From Phylloscopus collybita (Eukaryota; Chordata; Aves; Passeriformes; Phylloscopidae): a stretch of 64,000 nucleotides of DNA. The notes beneath the pieces are model-generated. The model was given only the letters and a program-made list of their open reading frames with translations, searched no databases and was not told the origin of the DNA. The translations under genes were made by a program, and so were the position numbers. Shown here piece by piece: positions 1-13,600 of the stretch (positions are counted from its first letter, which is position 1; every line of letters starts with the position of its first letter). The stretch covers positions 32,642,501 to 32,706,500 of the forward strand of contig JAJNNQ010000075.1 of assembly GCA_027886175.1 (NCBI GenBank), given 5' to 3'.

Positions 1-3000
1 ATAAATAAACAACTCTGTTTGCTATTTGGAGAAAAGAATTATGAAGAATGGCTCCTTGCCACCTGGGTGGAAATCCCATTAGCTGCAGCAATCCACCGGA
101 TATGGTGAAAATGGTAATTTCCCACAGTGCTTGCTATTTGTCCATAATTGTCCACCAAAATGCAAGACAAAGGAGGGTTGCACTTAGTGTGCAAAACAAA
201 GAAAGGGAAGCATGATCCAAAAATGCTCAAACACTGAATTGCTCCTCCTCCCAGGAAATTGGCTAAAACTAAAACAAACAGAACAAAATAATAAAGCAAA
301 CCAGCATCCTCAACTCAAGAAAATTAGAACCAAAATCAAAAAAAATGTGGAGGCTGAAACATTGTCATGGTGCTCTGTAGACTGGACAACATGGACACAA
401 CACACTGGTTAGACAGGCTCTCTGTGCTGCAGCCTCCATGAGAGGGTGAATCATGACAATGTCATGTCAGGATCCTTTTGAGAGCTGCATCTTTCCCTAC
501 AGTGCACAGTCCACTAAGACAAATAAAACAACGGAAATATAATCCCCATGAGTCTCTGAGGCAATACAGGGAAATAAATAAGTCTTGTTTTTCAGAAATT
601 TCATTTTTCAACCTCAAGAAACAAAAATTTCTGCAGAAAGGAGAGGCTTTTTGACAAAAAATCACATTTCATCCACAACCCAAATTGTTGTCAGCAGAGT
701 TAATATGAAAAATCTCTCTGGCTGATGAATTTCAGGTCCATTCTCTTAAGAGGCCAGATCCAGTCGTGGTATAAATCTTCACAGTCATACTGAGCTCATC
801 ACTGTGTTTACACCAGTTCTGGCCTCACACTGATTATAAGTGAAAAGACACAAACATTAGCTTAAATTGTGTATGATACAAGAGAGATCTTTTCCACTAA
901 AGCTCAGCTCTTTAGCAATATTTCATTTCATAGAAGTTAAAAAAAAAGAGCAAAAGGACAAAAATGACAGCTTAAGATGAGTATTTCCTAATTTTATCAA
1001 CAAACTTCTGAAATTTCAGTGTTGCTTCTTCAGGTGCTCTCAAGGGAGGGAAAAGAAAGAGCAAATTAAAAGGAAATACTAAAACCACCTCAGAGAGTGC
1101 AGCCTGAGGCTGTAATTCTGCTTTCAAGAAGAGACATTAAAAAGAAACTTCAGAAAAGCCTTGAAATATCAGGTAAAAGAATAAAAAAGTCATTCACGCT
1201 GTGTTTGATGTGGTGCCCTGACGTGGATCTTGGAATCAGTTTTATCAGTTGCAATGCAATTGAGATGAAGGAGATGATTCACACACCCTCCCCATCTCAA
1301 GCTGGAGACATCAGCACGAGGCAGCCCACAGTCAATGGCTGATCTACTATTGTCAGGGGAGAAGCCTGGTTGAGAGCCTCTGGCTTGTGCACTCCTGTAG
1401 AGTGCCCATAAACATATGTATCTTTGGAAAACTATCATGTGTTTTCAACTTCCTGAAGAATTCTTGTAAAATATAACTGAACCACATTACCCTTTGTCCT
1501 GTGCTTTTATTCCACTAATGGACAAATTGGGAGGAGGCTGAGAACAAATGTGCTATTAATTACCCAGATGGCTTTTTAATAGAACCTTGGATGATTGCGC
1601 AGCCACTAAACATTGTCCAGAAATTTCTTAATAATGCTGGTGAACGAAGCATTCCTGGGCAGAGAATAAAGGTGCCATTGACCGGGAGGCTAAGTTATGT
1701 CAGGTTAGTTTAGGAGATAGCGGACAAAGGGTGTGTATTGTATGGAAGGAATGACAGGCTGTATCCTAGCTGTCCGGCTCCTCCAGCAATGACAGATTTT
1801 CTAATTCACTGCAGATTCTCATAAAAGTGGGTGGTCAGTTCTGGTGAACCAAACAGTGGACCTATTGATAGTGGGTGGGAGAGGCGTAATTTCGAATTAA
1901 CCTGGCTTGATTTAATACAGCAGAGAGTCTTAGTATCAGGATAAAATTAGGATTAATACATTAAATGTTAGGTCAGAATGTTAAATCCCATTGTTGAAAG
2001 ACCTACATGCAGTCAGTCAAGGCTCAATGTGGGGATTTCAGTCAGTCAGAGCTGCAGGCCAGAGCGCACCACACTTCCATGGCAGGAACAATGCATGTAG
2101 AAATCAGAAACTGAAGACACTTTCCTGTTTCTCTGCAAACAGTAACTTTAAAAGTTCACATTTTTAATGTATCTATGTCCATATGAGTCTTCCCTTCACC
2201 TGACATCATAACGGATTAGAAAATAACTGGCTCAGGCTTGTCCCAACATTCAGGGAATGATCTCTCATAAAAAAGAGCAGTTCATTCTGTTTTGTTTGCT
2301 GTCCACTTCTACATTCACTTTCACAGAAGATTTTTGATACAACAAAAGCTGTATGGAAAATTATTCTATCCAGTATCATTATAATTCCTCAGGCAATAGG
2401 ATTTGAACTCAAGAGGAAGAGAACTGATCTGGCTTGGAGGTTTTCTGGCCAGTAACATATTCAAACAAACAAACAAGTAAAAACAAAACAAAAACCCCAA
2501 CCTGACATTTGGTAAATTATGATAAATGCAATGAGAAACATGTAGCATTAAACAAACCAGAGTTGGTACTGGCAAAAAAAATACAATAAGTGAATTATCT
2601 GGAATTGCGAATAAAACAGAAGCCAGTAGATCATGTGTAAGAAAAGCACTATATAAAAACAGATAATCTGTGAATGTTTAGTAGTATTTGCTTCTTTGCA
2701 TCAAAAAGGATTAGTGGGAACTCCATCCATGGCTGTTTTACAAAGACATGATAAGAAGTCAGAGAAATTTCTTTTAGCAGCACTCGCACTCTTTCAGACC
2801 GGCTGAGTCCCTGAGCTTTCAGCACATTTCAGAGACCACCAAGGGAAGGTTAGAGACCAACAACTGCAAATCCAGCATGTTGAAGTCAATCTACTGCTAC
2901 AAAAGGCTGCATTTTCAGAGCTACTCAAGGTCCTGCAATTGCTTTCCCACCTGAGCATTTGACAGCTTGGGTTGTCTCTGCCTTGACTACACCATCATCT

Positions 3001-3550
3001 GCTTACCCCGATTGATTTTGTAGTCTCCTGTGCTTACGTTAGTGGTCAATGACTGCATCATTTCATTCTAAGGAAAAAAGATTCTTATTCACATAATTTT
3101 TTTGTGGGGAACTGGCAGTGAAAAAGGTTACTAATCCAGACAGGGACAATGGCAGTTTTATAAGGCCATACTATGTACAATCATTAGTGGTTAAAATAAT
3201 TGGCCCATAACCAGGGTCAAAATTATGGTTTAATTTTGACACATTTTAGCATTTATAAATGCTTTTCTCAGTATTTTAATTTATTTGTCATTAATCCTTT
3301 TTGCCTCATTTAGGTATGTCACTTTCAGCACCGTACAATTAACCCAGTTCTCAGGCAGGTTTAACAGTGTAAGTTAAGGTGTCACTTGTAAAAATAGATT
3401 TATGGGTTTTTCTTTCTTTCTTCCTCCTCTTTTTCTTTTATCATGTAGTGAGCCCATCCAGTATAGCCTTTTACAGGTCAGGAGAAAATCTCCTAAATTT
3501 TTTGACCATAGCAGAAAAGCTATTATTTCTTTTACATTTAAGAAGCTGAT
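1..3550. other. Intergenic, no gene seen; candidate conserved element at 1.5-1.96 kb
   Basis: Open frames are short and unlike known proteins. 1500-1960 is non-repetitive and packed with transcription-factor-like words (ATTAATTACC, CAGATGGC, GATTGCGCAG, ACATTGTCC, TGACAG). A 16-bp palindrome, AGCATTTATAAATGCT, is at 3248-3263. Confidence 0.6.
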
Positions 3551-3962
3551 TGTTGTATTGCACTAAGTAGTTTGTTCACTTTGTTAAATTGCACTGAGTG
3601 TTTGTGTTATATGTGCTCACACGAAGCATCTGCTGTACCTTCCCATGAGCCCCTGGACTGAATCCCCTCTACCTGACACCACCCGTGCCTCACCTCCCCC
3701 AGGTCAGCCCCCACTGGCTGGTGGACCCCCTCCCCCTCCTTGGCAGAGGGCATAAAACTACCCTCAGGAAATTGGTCTCTTAATTCCTCTGTTAATTCCT
3801 CCAGGCTGCATGGAGTAGGTTCTGCATGAAACTGTGGGACTGTGTTCCTGAAGGATTAAGAGTGCCTTTTGTCTTTTATCTTTGTCCTTGCCTCAGTTCC
3901 CCCCACTCCCGAGCATACTGCTAGCCAGGGCTAAAGCTCAGGGGCGAGAGGGAAATGAGTCA
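3551..3962. mobile_element. Solo LTR of an endogenous retrovirus, 412 bp
   Basis: The element begins TGTTG and ends GTCA and is flanked by identical 6-bp copies of GCTGAT (3545-3550 and 3963-3968), as expected for a retroviral insertion. A 6-bp duplication suggests a class II (ERVK-like) element. It is GC-rich relative to its flanks and has a TATA-like CATAAAA at about 3750 on the plus strand. No internal retroviral genes are present, consistent with recombination to a solo LTR. The family is not identified. Confidence 0.75.
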
Positions 3963-4770
3963 GCTGATGTATCCATCCCCACATGCTTGCTGTATTTTCA
4001 AAGGGTTTTAGCCCTCACTCTCAGATTTTAGCAGTGCCACTGCAGGGCAACTGTCTGAAACCAAAAACAAAACAAAAATCACTCATTGGAACTAAAGATA
4101 GTTTTACAACAACCGATCTTTGTTTCTTTGTTTCTCTGGAGTACATTAAGTGCAGGCTATGCTTTTACTTAAGGAACATTCACTGAGTAAAAATATTTAA
4201 TGCACTTTTCTTTGTTTTGCTTTTGGTCATCCTGGTTTGTTATGCTATTACAAAAAATGTTGCAACACACCTTTACTTTCTATTGAGTTACAGCATCTGT
4301 TCCACTCACCACAAAAAACTGCTTTGATGTCAAAATACACAGTGCTATCCTGGTCCAATATGAACAGCATTTTCCTATACATCTACAATAGGCTATATTA
4401 TACCCATCTCTGGCCACAGAATCGCACCTTCTCCAAAGGAGACACTTCTTAGCACAGGTCAATGAAGAATCTCAGACTTAATGAAAAATGAGTCTCTAAG
4501 GAGTGAGTTTATGCAGGTTCCCAGGTGAGTTCTCAAAATCAGTAAATCCCCATTTGATAATTGAGAAAATGAAAAAATCCAGCAATTTTACATAGATAAG
4601 GCATCTAAGCTCAAGTGACCGCAATACTGAGGAACTGGACAGGGAAATCAGGTGCCCCATGGCTAATTCCAGTCAAATCCCACATTTTTAGGTGAGCTGT
4701 AGGATACCCTTTAACTTTTGGAAATAGATCCAATGTATTACAAGCTGACCCACCAGTGGGGATTTCACAG

Positions 4771-4932
4771 GAATCACAGAATTTTCTAGGTTGGAAGAGA
4801 CCTTCAAGATCATCAAGTCCAACCCATGCTCTAACATTTCAACTAGACCACGGCACCAAGTGCCACATCCAGTCTTAAACACATCCAGGGATGGTGACTC
4901 CACCACTTCCCCGGGCAGGCCATTCCAATAGC
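4771..4932 (-). mobile_element. CR1 LINE fragment, 3' end
   Basis: Read on the minus strand, this is a CR1 3' end: an octamer-like end (AATCACAGAATTTTCT on the plus strand), TTGGAAGAGACCTTCAAGATCATC, and the downstream block with CCAGGGATGGTGACTCCACCAC. It stops abruptly after CATTCCAATAGCC. Confidence 0.9.
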
Positions 4933-7900
4933 CTCTATAGTTCCAACAAAGCCAGATGCAAAGGCTGTGCCTGTCAAGTGTTTTACCTGACAGTCACAAA
5001 AGTGATCCCATGGGCATCTGCATTGTCCTTCCTGAGATGATGTGTCAAGGTCAGAACTGTGGCAAAGTCTCCACTCTGCTGGACTTTGTAAGTTTAACTC
5101 TGATTCCCCACAATATTTTGCCATCAGTATTTTCATTTAATTCCAGCATATCAGTGGGATAAATGGAGAAAAATCAGTCCACAATGCATTGTCAGTGCAC
5201 TTATTAGAGAAACAGGAAGGTCTTTGCAACAAACAGTCTATCAAATGGTGAACACTTCCTTCAGTATTTAGAGCATTAGAGACTATTTAACATTTAGGCA
5301 CTTTTATAGATTTTTGCCTTAAGTCTCTTAGTAAGCCTTAAAGAAACCTTATTAAAATTCCCTCCATAAGAAAAAAAATAGGAAAGAAAACAAGAATTGA
5401 CAACCATGAAATAGTTTCCAGACATATATATTGTTCAGTCCTTAAGTGTTAGCTTTAAGTACAACTACCTCTCAGAAAAGGTACTAGACAGAAATGGCAA
5501 CCTCAGTACAATGATGCATCAAGGAAAATATCTGCAGAGTGGGAGTTTGTCTTGCAAAGACAACATTGCTACTAATGTACAAAACAAAACGTGATACATG
5601 GGGTCAAAACAGAAGTTGCCTTAGCTTTAAATATCCTGGCAGTATAACAAGCTAAGCTTGCTGTCTGCCAAGAAATACCTGGCCAATACAGTTTAATATC
5701 CTTTCTTGATTTCTTTTGGACATATTTTTGTAATTGCTTGTCTTCAGGTACAAAGATGCTTAGAGGAAGTCATTAATCTTTCATGAGACTATTCTACCAT
5801 TTCTTAATTCAGAACAATAAAAGCTTGGAAAGGCATGCATTCCCATGTCACTGTCTACTTCAAGGGAAAGGAAGTCTTAATGGAAGATAAATCTGATCAA
5901 ATGATAGCAAGAGATAATGAAATAACTGTATTAAAAAGAGTAGTGTAACAGAGCAAAAGAAAAAGCTCTTGAACTTCACTCTTTTTTCTCTTGTACAAGA
6001 CCAGATGGGCTTCACAGAATATTACAACTGAAAAAGATGTGATTAACCCAGGATTTCTCATTCTCCTCTTCCTCACACCCCCTCCCCCATCTCATCTCAA
6101 ACCCCCCTCAGCCCCCCCTTTCCTCCAGATACAGGAGATAAAAACACTTCTTTTCTATCTGAAGCAGGTGTGGTTGAGCTAAATGTAGAGAAGATGTCCA
6201 GCTGGAGGGACCCATCAACCAGCTGCCCAGTGCAGGCTGCTTAGATAAATACCACCTGTTTCTAAAGAGCAGGGGGAGAGAGGGGAAGAAAAGCAAAATA
6301 AACCTGATGGTCTCAGAGCTGAAACCTGCTGATCCTCTGGTTACTGTGTAGGTGCTTTTGTAGCTGGTTAGCTCCCAAACTCAACATGGGACTCACAGAA
6401 ATGAGCATAGGCAATGTGCTTAATTTGAATCTAGACTATAATGAGATGGTTTCAGACAATCAGGGGGAAATAATGTAACTGATGCTCATAGCACATGTGC
6501 AGAATGACAAGCACCATCCAGGAGGAACAGAAGAGGATCCACAAAATGCAGTTTCACAGGTGCTTTCTAAATCAAGACCATGTTGAATGAAGGAAAACTT
6601 AGCAAACTTAGCTAATAATATTAATATCATGAGAGCACTGAGATTATTTATATTCCTCTTGCGCTAAAAATGTAGATTCTGCTTCACTGTGCATCAGTAA
6701 TAAAGTATAAAAAGTTGCCATCCCTAAAAATAACAGCTTGCTTTTCTAAATCAGTCTGTACAAAATGTCCTGCTCTTTTATTTAGAGAATCTTACAGATG
6801 CGGTAATCTCTTGAATATTATTTGATCTGAAAACAATTATTAAGCAGTGATTACAACACATCTGTAGCGCTTATGGCCATATATGATTCATTTGACTAAG
6901 ACAGACTGTTTCCTAACACTGTGAGACATTTCTCTTTCTGCTCAAATAGCCCTAAGGCAAACAACATTTTTTTTTTCTTAGCAGCAGTGAAGCCCTGTGA
7001 GTGTTCACAATCACTAGATTGTGCTCACAAAGCTAGTTTGAATAGGACTGGAGAGGAATAATTACCCTTTTGAAATGTCTTTGTCCCTTTTGTTGCCAAT
7101 ATTGTAGATGAAATTAGCCCTAACTTAGGAGAGCAGCATGGTCCTGTGCTTAGCATTAACCTGAGCCTGAAAACGTGAACCCTCTTCCACGCCTGCTGCT
7201 CTGCATGGCCTGCGTGACCTTCAGTAATTCATTTGCTCTTTTTCTGCCTCAGTTCCCCACGTATGAAATAGATATCCAGCTATGGCAAAGGGAACTTCAT
7301 TCATATAGTCTGGATCTCATCTTAGAAAGCTGACAGAAAATATATGAGAACAAATACAAAGTCCAAGGGTTTGAAGGTTCAAAAGGAAAGTATAGGTTTT
7401 GCAGGACCATGGTTTCAACTGCACTTCCTCAACTATTTTTAACACAGATATTTCATAGAGGTGGTTGACTTTTATGTATGTATTGTTTAGATAGAGAGCA
7501 TACATAAACAAAAGGGTTTGTGTGTAACAACAGCTACATATCTAGGATGTGATTTATAAAGTAAATGTCTTCATAGTTTATTTAGTAAATTTTGCAACAA
7601 TTTTTTGGAAATTTATCTTTTTATACTCTTTCAAGTATTACCTTCTGTGGAGAGTTAAAACTCCAGCTTTGTCTGTGTATGATGCAAGTGTTCTGCACCT
7701 GTGCAAGATGCTTTTGGGCACATTCCTGGGATGTGTCCCCTATAGATTTCTGTGCTCAGTCAGCATCAGAAAATCAGGCAATGAGAGGTGCCAGAAAAGA
7801 GTGAGCAGTTTTTGTAAAGGGATGTCATGCATCAAAAAAACTATTGCAGCATTTCTAATGAGTGCCCTAACATTTGCATAAACAAGAGTGAGTAATAGAA

Positions 7901-10014
7901 GCAGAAATTAGTACTATAAACTCATTTTCACAGCAAAGAAGGTAACCAGGGATGTTCTCAGAGCTTTTTTCAAAGACAGGTGTCACTCAGTGTCACTATT
8001 AGACAGGGGAGGCAAGGTCTGCTCACCATCATACAGTTGCACAAACAGTTTGCCCACATCTTTCCCCTTCTCAGACAGGATATTACAGAATGGAAAAAGA
8101 TTCAGAGAAAAGCAACAAAGATATTCAGAGGGAGAGGAGAGTGCCCAGGAGAGTGCCCAGGCAGGAATCTGCAAGGATTTTTCTGCCTGGAAAAGGCATC
8201 TGAGGCAGACTGTGATCAAGATCTGCAAAAGAAAGAGTGGCATGACACAGGTGCAGATCAACTGCTCCTTGTCTCTTCCTAGCCACAGTCTGAAAGGTAT
8301 CAAATGAAATTAGTAGGTGGCAGGTCTAAAGCAGACAAAAGGTGTACACACACAACAAATAGCTAAACTTTGGAAGTTCCTCCTACCACATGATATTACC
8401 TCCTCTGCTGAGCTATGCCAGTTTGCCTTTTCTTCTACCTCAAAAATTGAGTTAATGAGGAAGATCTTGATCCTGCTTACTATTATTAATAAGCATTATA
8501 ATAATAGTGAATGACATGTAATTTCTAACATAAAAGACCTGTAATTTCATTCTGCACTGCAAATACCTTGACCTACTAAACTGTCCATGTCAACTTTTTT
8601 TAAAAATGGGCTTTTCCTTTCCCCTATCACTGTAAGAAAGTATTCTGTAGGACACATTTGTAAGGGATACTATTAATGTTTTCATTTTTCTATGAGGAGA
8701 GTAATCCATTTCCAATTATTCATTATATGTGTGTTTATATATATATACATGCAGTAAAAATACAGCTTTTACTCTCCTAACTCCCTTTAAAGTCATTGAC
8801 TTAACTACTAATTTTGACTGTATGAAAGCTAGTGCCCAAGATTCTAATCTAATTCTTAACATCCAAATAAATAATGCACTTCCACTTGGGTAGTGCATTT
8901 TCCTTTCTGTTTTACCTGTGGCATGGCATAAAGGGAATTCTTTATACACTAATAGTGGCTTCATCTTTCTGAATTGTAAAAAAAAATATTTCCTAGAACT
9001 ATGGCCCAATAGTCTGAGGCCTTCTTGCATGTCACTTTATCTATGTAATCTGACCATGTACTTCAGTTAATGTCTGTCCCATTTCTGTGACCCACTTACT
9101 TTACTAATGTTTGTAAAATAATGACTTTAGGTAACAATCGGCAGCAGTTGCATATAAATGACTTTAAAAAAAATGGAAGAAAGGAAAACCCTATAGAAGT
9201 TTACTATTGGCTTTTTTTTTTTCCTAAAGGCCAAGGGCTAGATGTTGTGATACCACATATGCTGAAGGAATTTGTTTTGTATTTGAGAGATCTTTAAATT
9301 ACATCCTTTGCCCTTTAAAATACAGGATTTGTTTTAATACACACACACACAAAAAGATCAAAAATGCACAAAAGAAGGGTTATTTTATTTTAGTAGAAAA
9401 CACAGAAATGTAAAATATCTACTATGCCACTCTCTTCCTTTCTAATTCTGATTTTTTATCTAATAATTATTCCTTATCTAATTCTGATTCTGATAATTCT
9501 CTTATTCTGATGTTTTTGTTGTTTTCATTCACTTTTCCGTGTGGCATCCTTGGTTCCTCTTAACCATGTACGCCCAGAACAAAAAGCCCCAAACTCAGAA
9601 CACGGCTCACTTTCCTGGCCATCTCCACTGTCGTCCAGTTGTTGTCTGTCTTTCAGTCAACCCTGGGCCTGCCCAGTATCTTACAGGTTAAACAGAAATA
9701 AAAAAATGGCAATATAATGTTGGGTTTTTTTATTACTCTTGTTGTTGTTTATTGTTGTTGTTTTATTGTTGTTAATATTAGTATTGATATATTCAAATTC
9801 GTTGTCTTAAGCCGGTCTCTTATATTATTTTTACACACGCCAGAGAATCTTATAGGGTACTTGCTCATTCAGACACAGTAGCTGATTTCACAGCATGCTG
9901 GTATGTGCCAACTTCTGCATTAGAGGTGTGCATATGACATCAGAATTAAACCTTTCCAGTTCAGAGACATAGTATGACACAAGTAAAATGGATTGGGTTT
10001 TTTTTTTGTTCCTT
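4933..10014. other. Intergenic, no gene seen apart from the MIR relic
   Basis: AT-rich. A segment at 8080-8200 (GAGAAAAGCAACAAAGAT and two tandem copies of GAGAGTGCCCAG) faintly recalls an old CR1 but is too diverged to call. 9420-9520 and 9721-9790 are low-complexity TCTGAT and TTG runs. Confidence 0.6.
7130..7273 (+). mobile_element. MIR-type SINE relic
   Basis: The order of words matches the MIR core and tail: AGCATGGTCCTGTG near the start, then TGCGTGACCTTCAGTAATTC, then CTGCCTCAGTTCCCCA and TGAAATAG. These correspond to the 'tgtgaccttgggcaagt...cctcagtttccccatctgtaaaat' tail of MIR. It is heavily diverged, as expected for an old amniote insertion. Confidence 0.65.
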
Positions 10015-10466
10015 ATGATACCATTCACCAATACAAGAAATATATGGAGGTAGTGGAGGAAGTCCAACACAAGGCCAAAAAAATGATGAAGGGGCTGGAA
10101 CATCTCTTCTATGAGGAGACAGAGAGCTGGGACTGTTCAGCCTGGGGAAGAGAAAGGCTCAAGGAATCTAGTTGATGTATATAAATACCTGAAAGGAGGG
10201 TGAAAAGAGAGCTCAGTCCAATGGAGGCAATGGGCACAAACCAAAACCACTCTGATCTTCAGGAAACACATTTTCAGAGTGAGGATGACCAAGCACTGGC
10301 ACAGGTTGTCCAAGGAGATTGTGGACTCTCCATCCTTAGAGATATTCCAATGCCTTCTGGACACAATGCCGGGCAACTGGCTCTAAGTGTCCCTGATTGA
10401 GCAGTGAGTAGGACCAGGTGACCTCCAGAAGCCCCTTTGCACATCAACCATCCTGTGATTCTGTAA
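10015..10466 (+). mobile_element. CR1 LINE fragment, 3' part
   Basis: The plus strand carries the CR1 3' region in order: GGGGCTGGAACATCTCT.CTATGAGGA, CTGGGACTGTTCAGCCTGG, GCACTGGCACAGGTTGTCCA, GAGATATTCCAATGCC and the end CATCCTGTGATTCTGT. The open frames in it are short and broken. Confidence 0.92.
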
Positions 10467-10556
10467 AAGCTGACAGAATTACAGACTTTTGCAAGGATGT
10501 TCATCAATTCTTCCCCTATTATGTAGTAAATTAATAATTTCCCTTTAATTTATAGG

Positions 10557-10606
10557 TGATCTATAATGATAAATTATCATTAAAACAGTGATCTATAATG
10601 ATAAAA
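10557..10606. repeat. 18-bp direct repeat
   Basis: GTGATCTATAATGATAAA occurs twice, 32 bp apart, just beyond a CR1 end. Confidence 0.8.
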
Positions 10607-13600
10607 TGCCAGCCAGCTTGCAGCAAAGCTGGGAATAGCATCCATCTCTAAGTCCAAGGGCAGTGCCTTGTCCCTCTGATCAAACTGATATGAACATCAG
10701 CCAGAGCAATGGAGGATGGTGCTTGCCAACCATGCATATCTATAGCATGGATGACGAAAAACACCTCAGCCTAGCAAGAGACGAAGCTCAGTCTAAGAGG
10801 AGCTGATCTCCTTTCAAAGAGGACATTGTGTTCCCTATGTGTTCAAAGAATGCCTGGGCTGATATTTATGCACTGTAAAGCCACAAGAGCACAAGTGAAA
10901 AATAGTTTGCTTTTCAATTTAAGGTCCTGTCATTTAAATGTCCCATTCCATTACTGTGGGATCTATCAAATTAAGACAGAACACCACAAAGTGAAGAAAT
11001 GGAACAGAAACGTGTGTTAATCGCAGTAAGCTAAATGATAATAAATCAACACTTGAAATATCTTAAGGTTGGGATTTTTAAAATTTTTTTTCAGGTAAAT
11101 CACTTCCTAAAATGAAGCAGTAGTTAAATAGTTCTACATAAATATGTAGAAGTCTGTGACAGGTAGCAACATCATGCAGCAGAAAAAAAATGTAAATTAT
11201 AATTATTAGAAATTCCAATAATTGATTTGCGTTAATGCTTCCCAAGAAAATAATGTGACACTTATGATCCATTCATTGTGAAGTTCTTGCTGCTGGTTTA
11301 TGCCTTTTCATTGCTGACTTCATGCAAAAGCTGTGTTACTAACTGGCATGTCAGCCCCTACATTTGGTATATGGCACAGAGCTGGATTATTTGTCCTGAA
11401 TGCTCTTTGTAAATTTTGCCTGTTTTCATAGAAAACCATTTCTGAATTAACATTGGTTTTCTCTGAAGATATCTTCCCAGTTTCTGAATGGTTGCAACTA
11501 TAATTGAGACCCTCAAACCCAGTTTCTCACCAGTCCCCTGCCAGAACCAGAGTTTTGATAAGAACTTCTGGACAAATGAGCCATAATTCCTGACTGATAA
11601 TTCTGCATTATAATCACTGAAAAAAAAATCTGTGCATGCATCCAGCTGCCTGATCCGAGCAGCTTGCTTCCATCTGATATGGAAGTTGTGCCTATATTAC
11701 AAGAGGGGGCAGACAGCATGACCAGACATACCTGGTACAGTTTAAATTTCACTAGTTCAGGTTACCTGGAAGACAAGTCCAAGAAATCTGTGCTGCTCTG
11801 AGATTTATGGGCTCCCCTTAAGGATCTGAACTGCTGCATCTTTATTTCTGTTGGTGCTAGATTGGTTTGATCAAAAGTGATTGATCAGAAAAGTCCTCTG
11901 TGCTACGTATCTGGCCACAAAGTGTTCAGAGTTTCTTTACAAATATTATGGTAAGTGGAAGAGATAACTCTTATTCATGGGAGGCCTAGTTCAGCCTGTT
12001 TCTGGATTTAAGTGGCCAGGTCTGATTGTATGGCTTGCAGTCACTACCTGACTTCTGCAGAGAAGAAGCAATAAGTTCTTGTTTAAGCCAATATGTCCTT
12101 GTTAAATCTCCGTAGCAATTGAAATCTTTCACCAGGGAGAAAACAGGCAACAAATTGTCCAATTCTTTTTCCTGGTCCTTATGGTAAAGTGAGTTGCCTG
12201 ATCTTTAGCAGAGATGTTGCTGGAGTATATCACGGTGTGGAAAGGTGAAATGTGTCGAGCACAAGGCAGGGTAATCCATTCCAGACTCATGTGTAATGCA
12301 GGGGAAACAGGTGCAAACAATTGAGCTCGCTGTCAGTAAGCCACAGTGATCGCTTTTGATATCTTAATCGTTAGTTGATCCGTGTGCAACGTTGGCAACA
12401 TCACTGTCATAGCTGACTGCCTTCTGCACATCTGTAAACCTTTTCTGGGTGCTTCTTGATGTGTGTGTGAGTCCACGAAGTCCTGACATCATGAGAAACT
12501 AAATTGGGCATGATTGCTGTCATTTCCGTTTTCCTGCTGGAAAACCAGAGAGCTGACAAATGTCAATAACTGCTAATAGCTCACTACTGTTTGTCAGATG
12601 CCACACAGGACAGGTGTGAAGAGAAAGCAGTGTGCTTCTCTGAGCACCACTCAGCAACCAAGTAATTTGTGAGACTGCTGTCTAATTGCTTTTGCAGATA
12701 AAGAAGTTGCTGTTTCTTCACTTCATGACTCCCTGGTAAATGTTCAGCATTAAATATGCTCCCACTGTATCTACTGACCTCCAGCAAACCTGCTGCAGAT
12801 TTCCTTACAGGTAATAACAATAGTTTGAAAATAAGTTTAGCCCATAGAATAGCTTTAGGTGTAATGCTATCAGCCAACAAATTAACCACTTCCTCTCTGT
12901 TTTCCTGCAGAAAACATTAACACAATTATATATACCTAATTTATGATCTTCCCACAAAACATGACACTGAAACTACTGACACAGACTGCTCTGATGGGTG
13001 CTTCTGTTTCTACCTCCATGGGGTTATACTAGCTTGAGGACAGAAGGATTTTACAGAGTTCAATAAGTTCTGTGTATTCTGCCTATTTTAAACTTCAGTT
13101 TAATTCTGAAACCATAAAATGGGGTTTGTATCTCTACATGGGGGTTTTTAATCTCATGAAAATTATGTTGCCTTGGAAGGCTTGTTCATACAAAAATATA
13201 GGCAATGCTGTGTGGGTTTCATTAATTTCATCAAGAATTGTTTTGGATCCCTAGTTTACATTATGAGAGGGAATATTTTGCCTAGCTATGAGGTACATTT
13301 CAGTCACCATTGAGTCAATTAGTTCTTAAATGATTTTGAAGCGTTTCTTAAGAATAATACCATTTCAGGTCTGACATGCAATCTTTTATGACTGCAACAT
13401 GTTTAGCCAACCTTCTCCTACATTCACTGCACATTTCTTCTGACACACTTATTAAGTCCCCCAAGAAGCCAGACTAAAGGAGTTACTTGAAACATTTTAT
13501 TTTCCCCACTGTTTGATCCTATAAGACTCACTGATTTATCTGAGGCAGGTAATCTCAGACACCTGTCTTCTAAGCAACACCACAGTGAAGGCTTCCATGA

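Noticed and set aside
8070..8260. Possible old CR1 or other repeat
   Set aside because: Only one short phrase (AGAAAAGCAACAAAGAT) resembles CR1. The 12-bp duplication inside it is local. The support is too weak to annotate.
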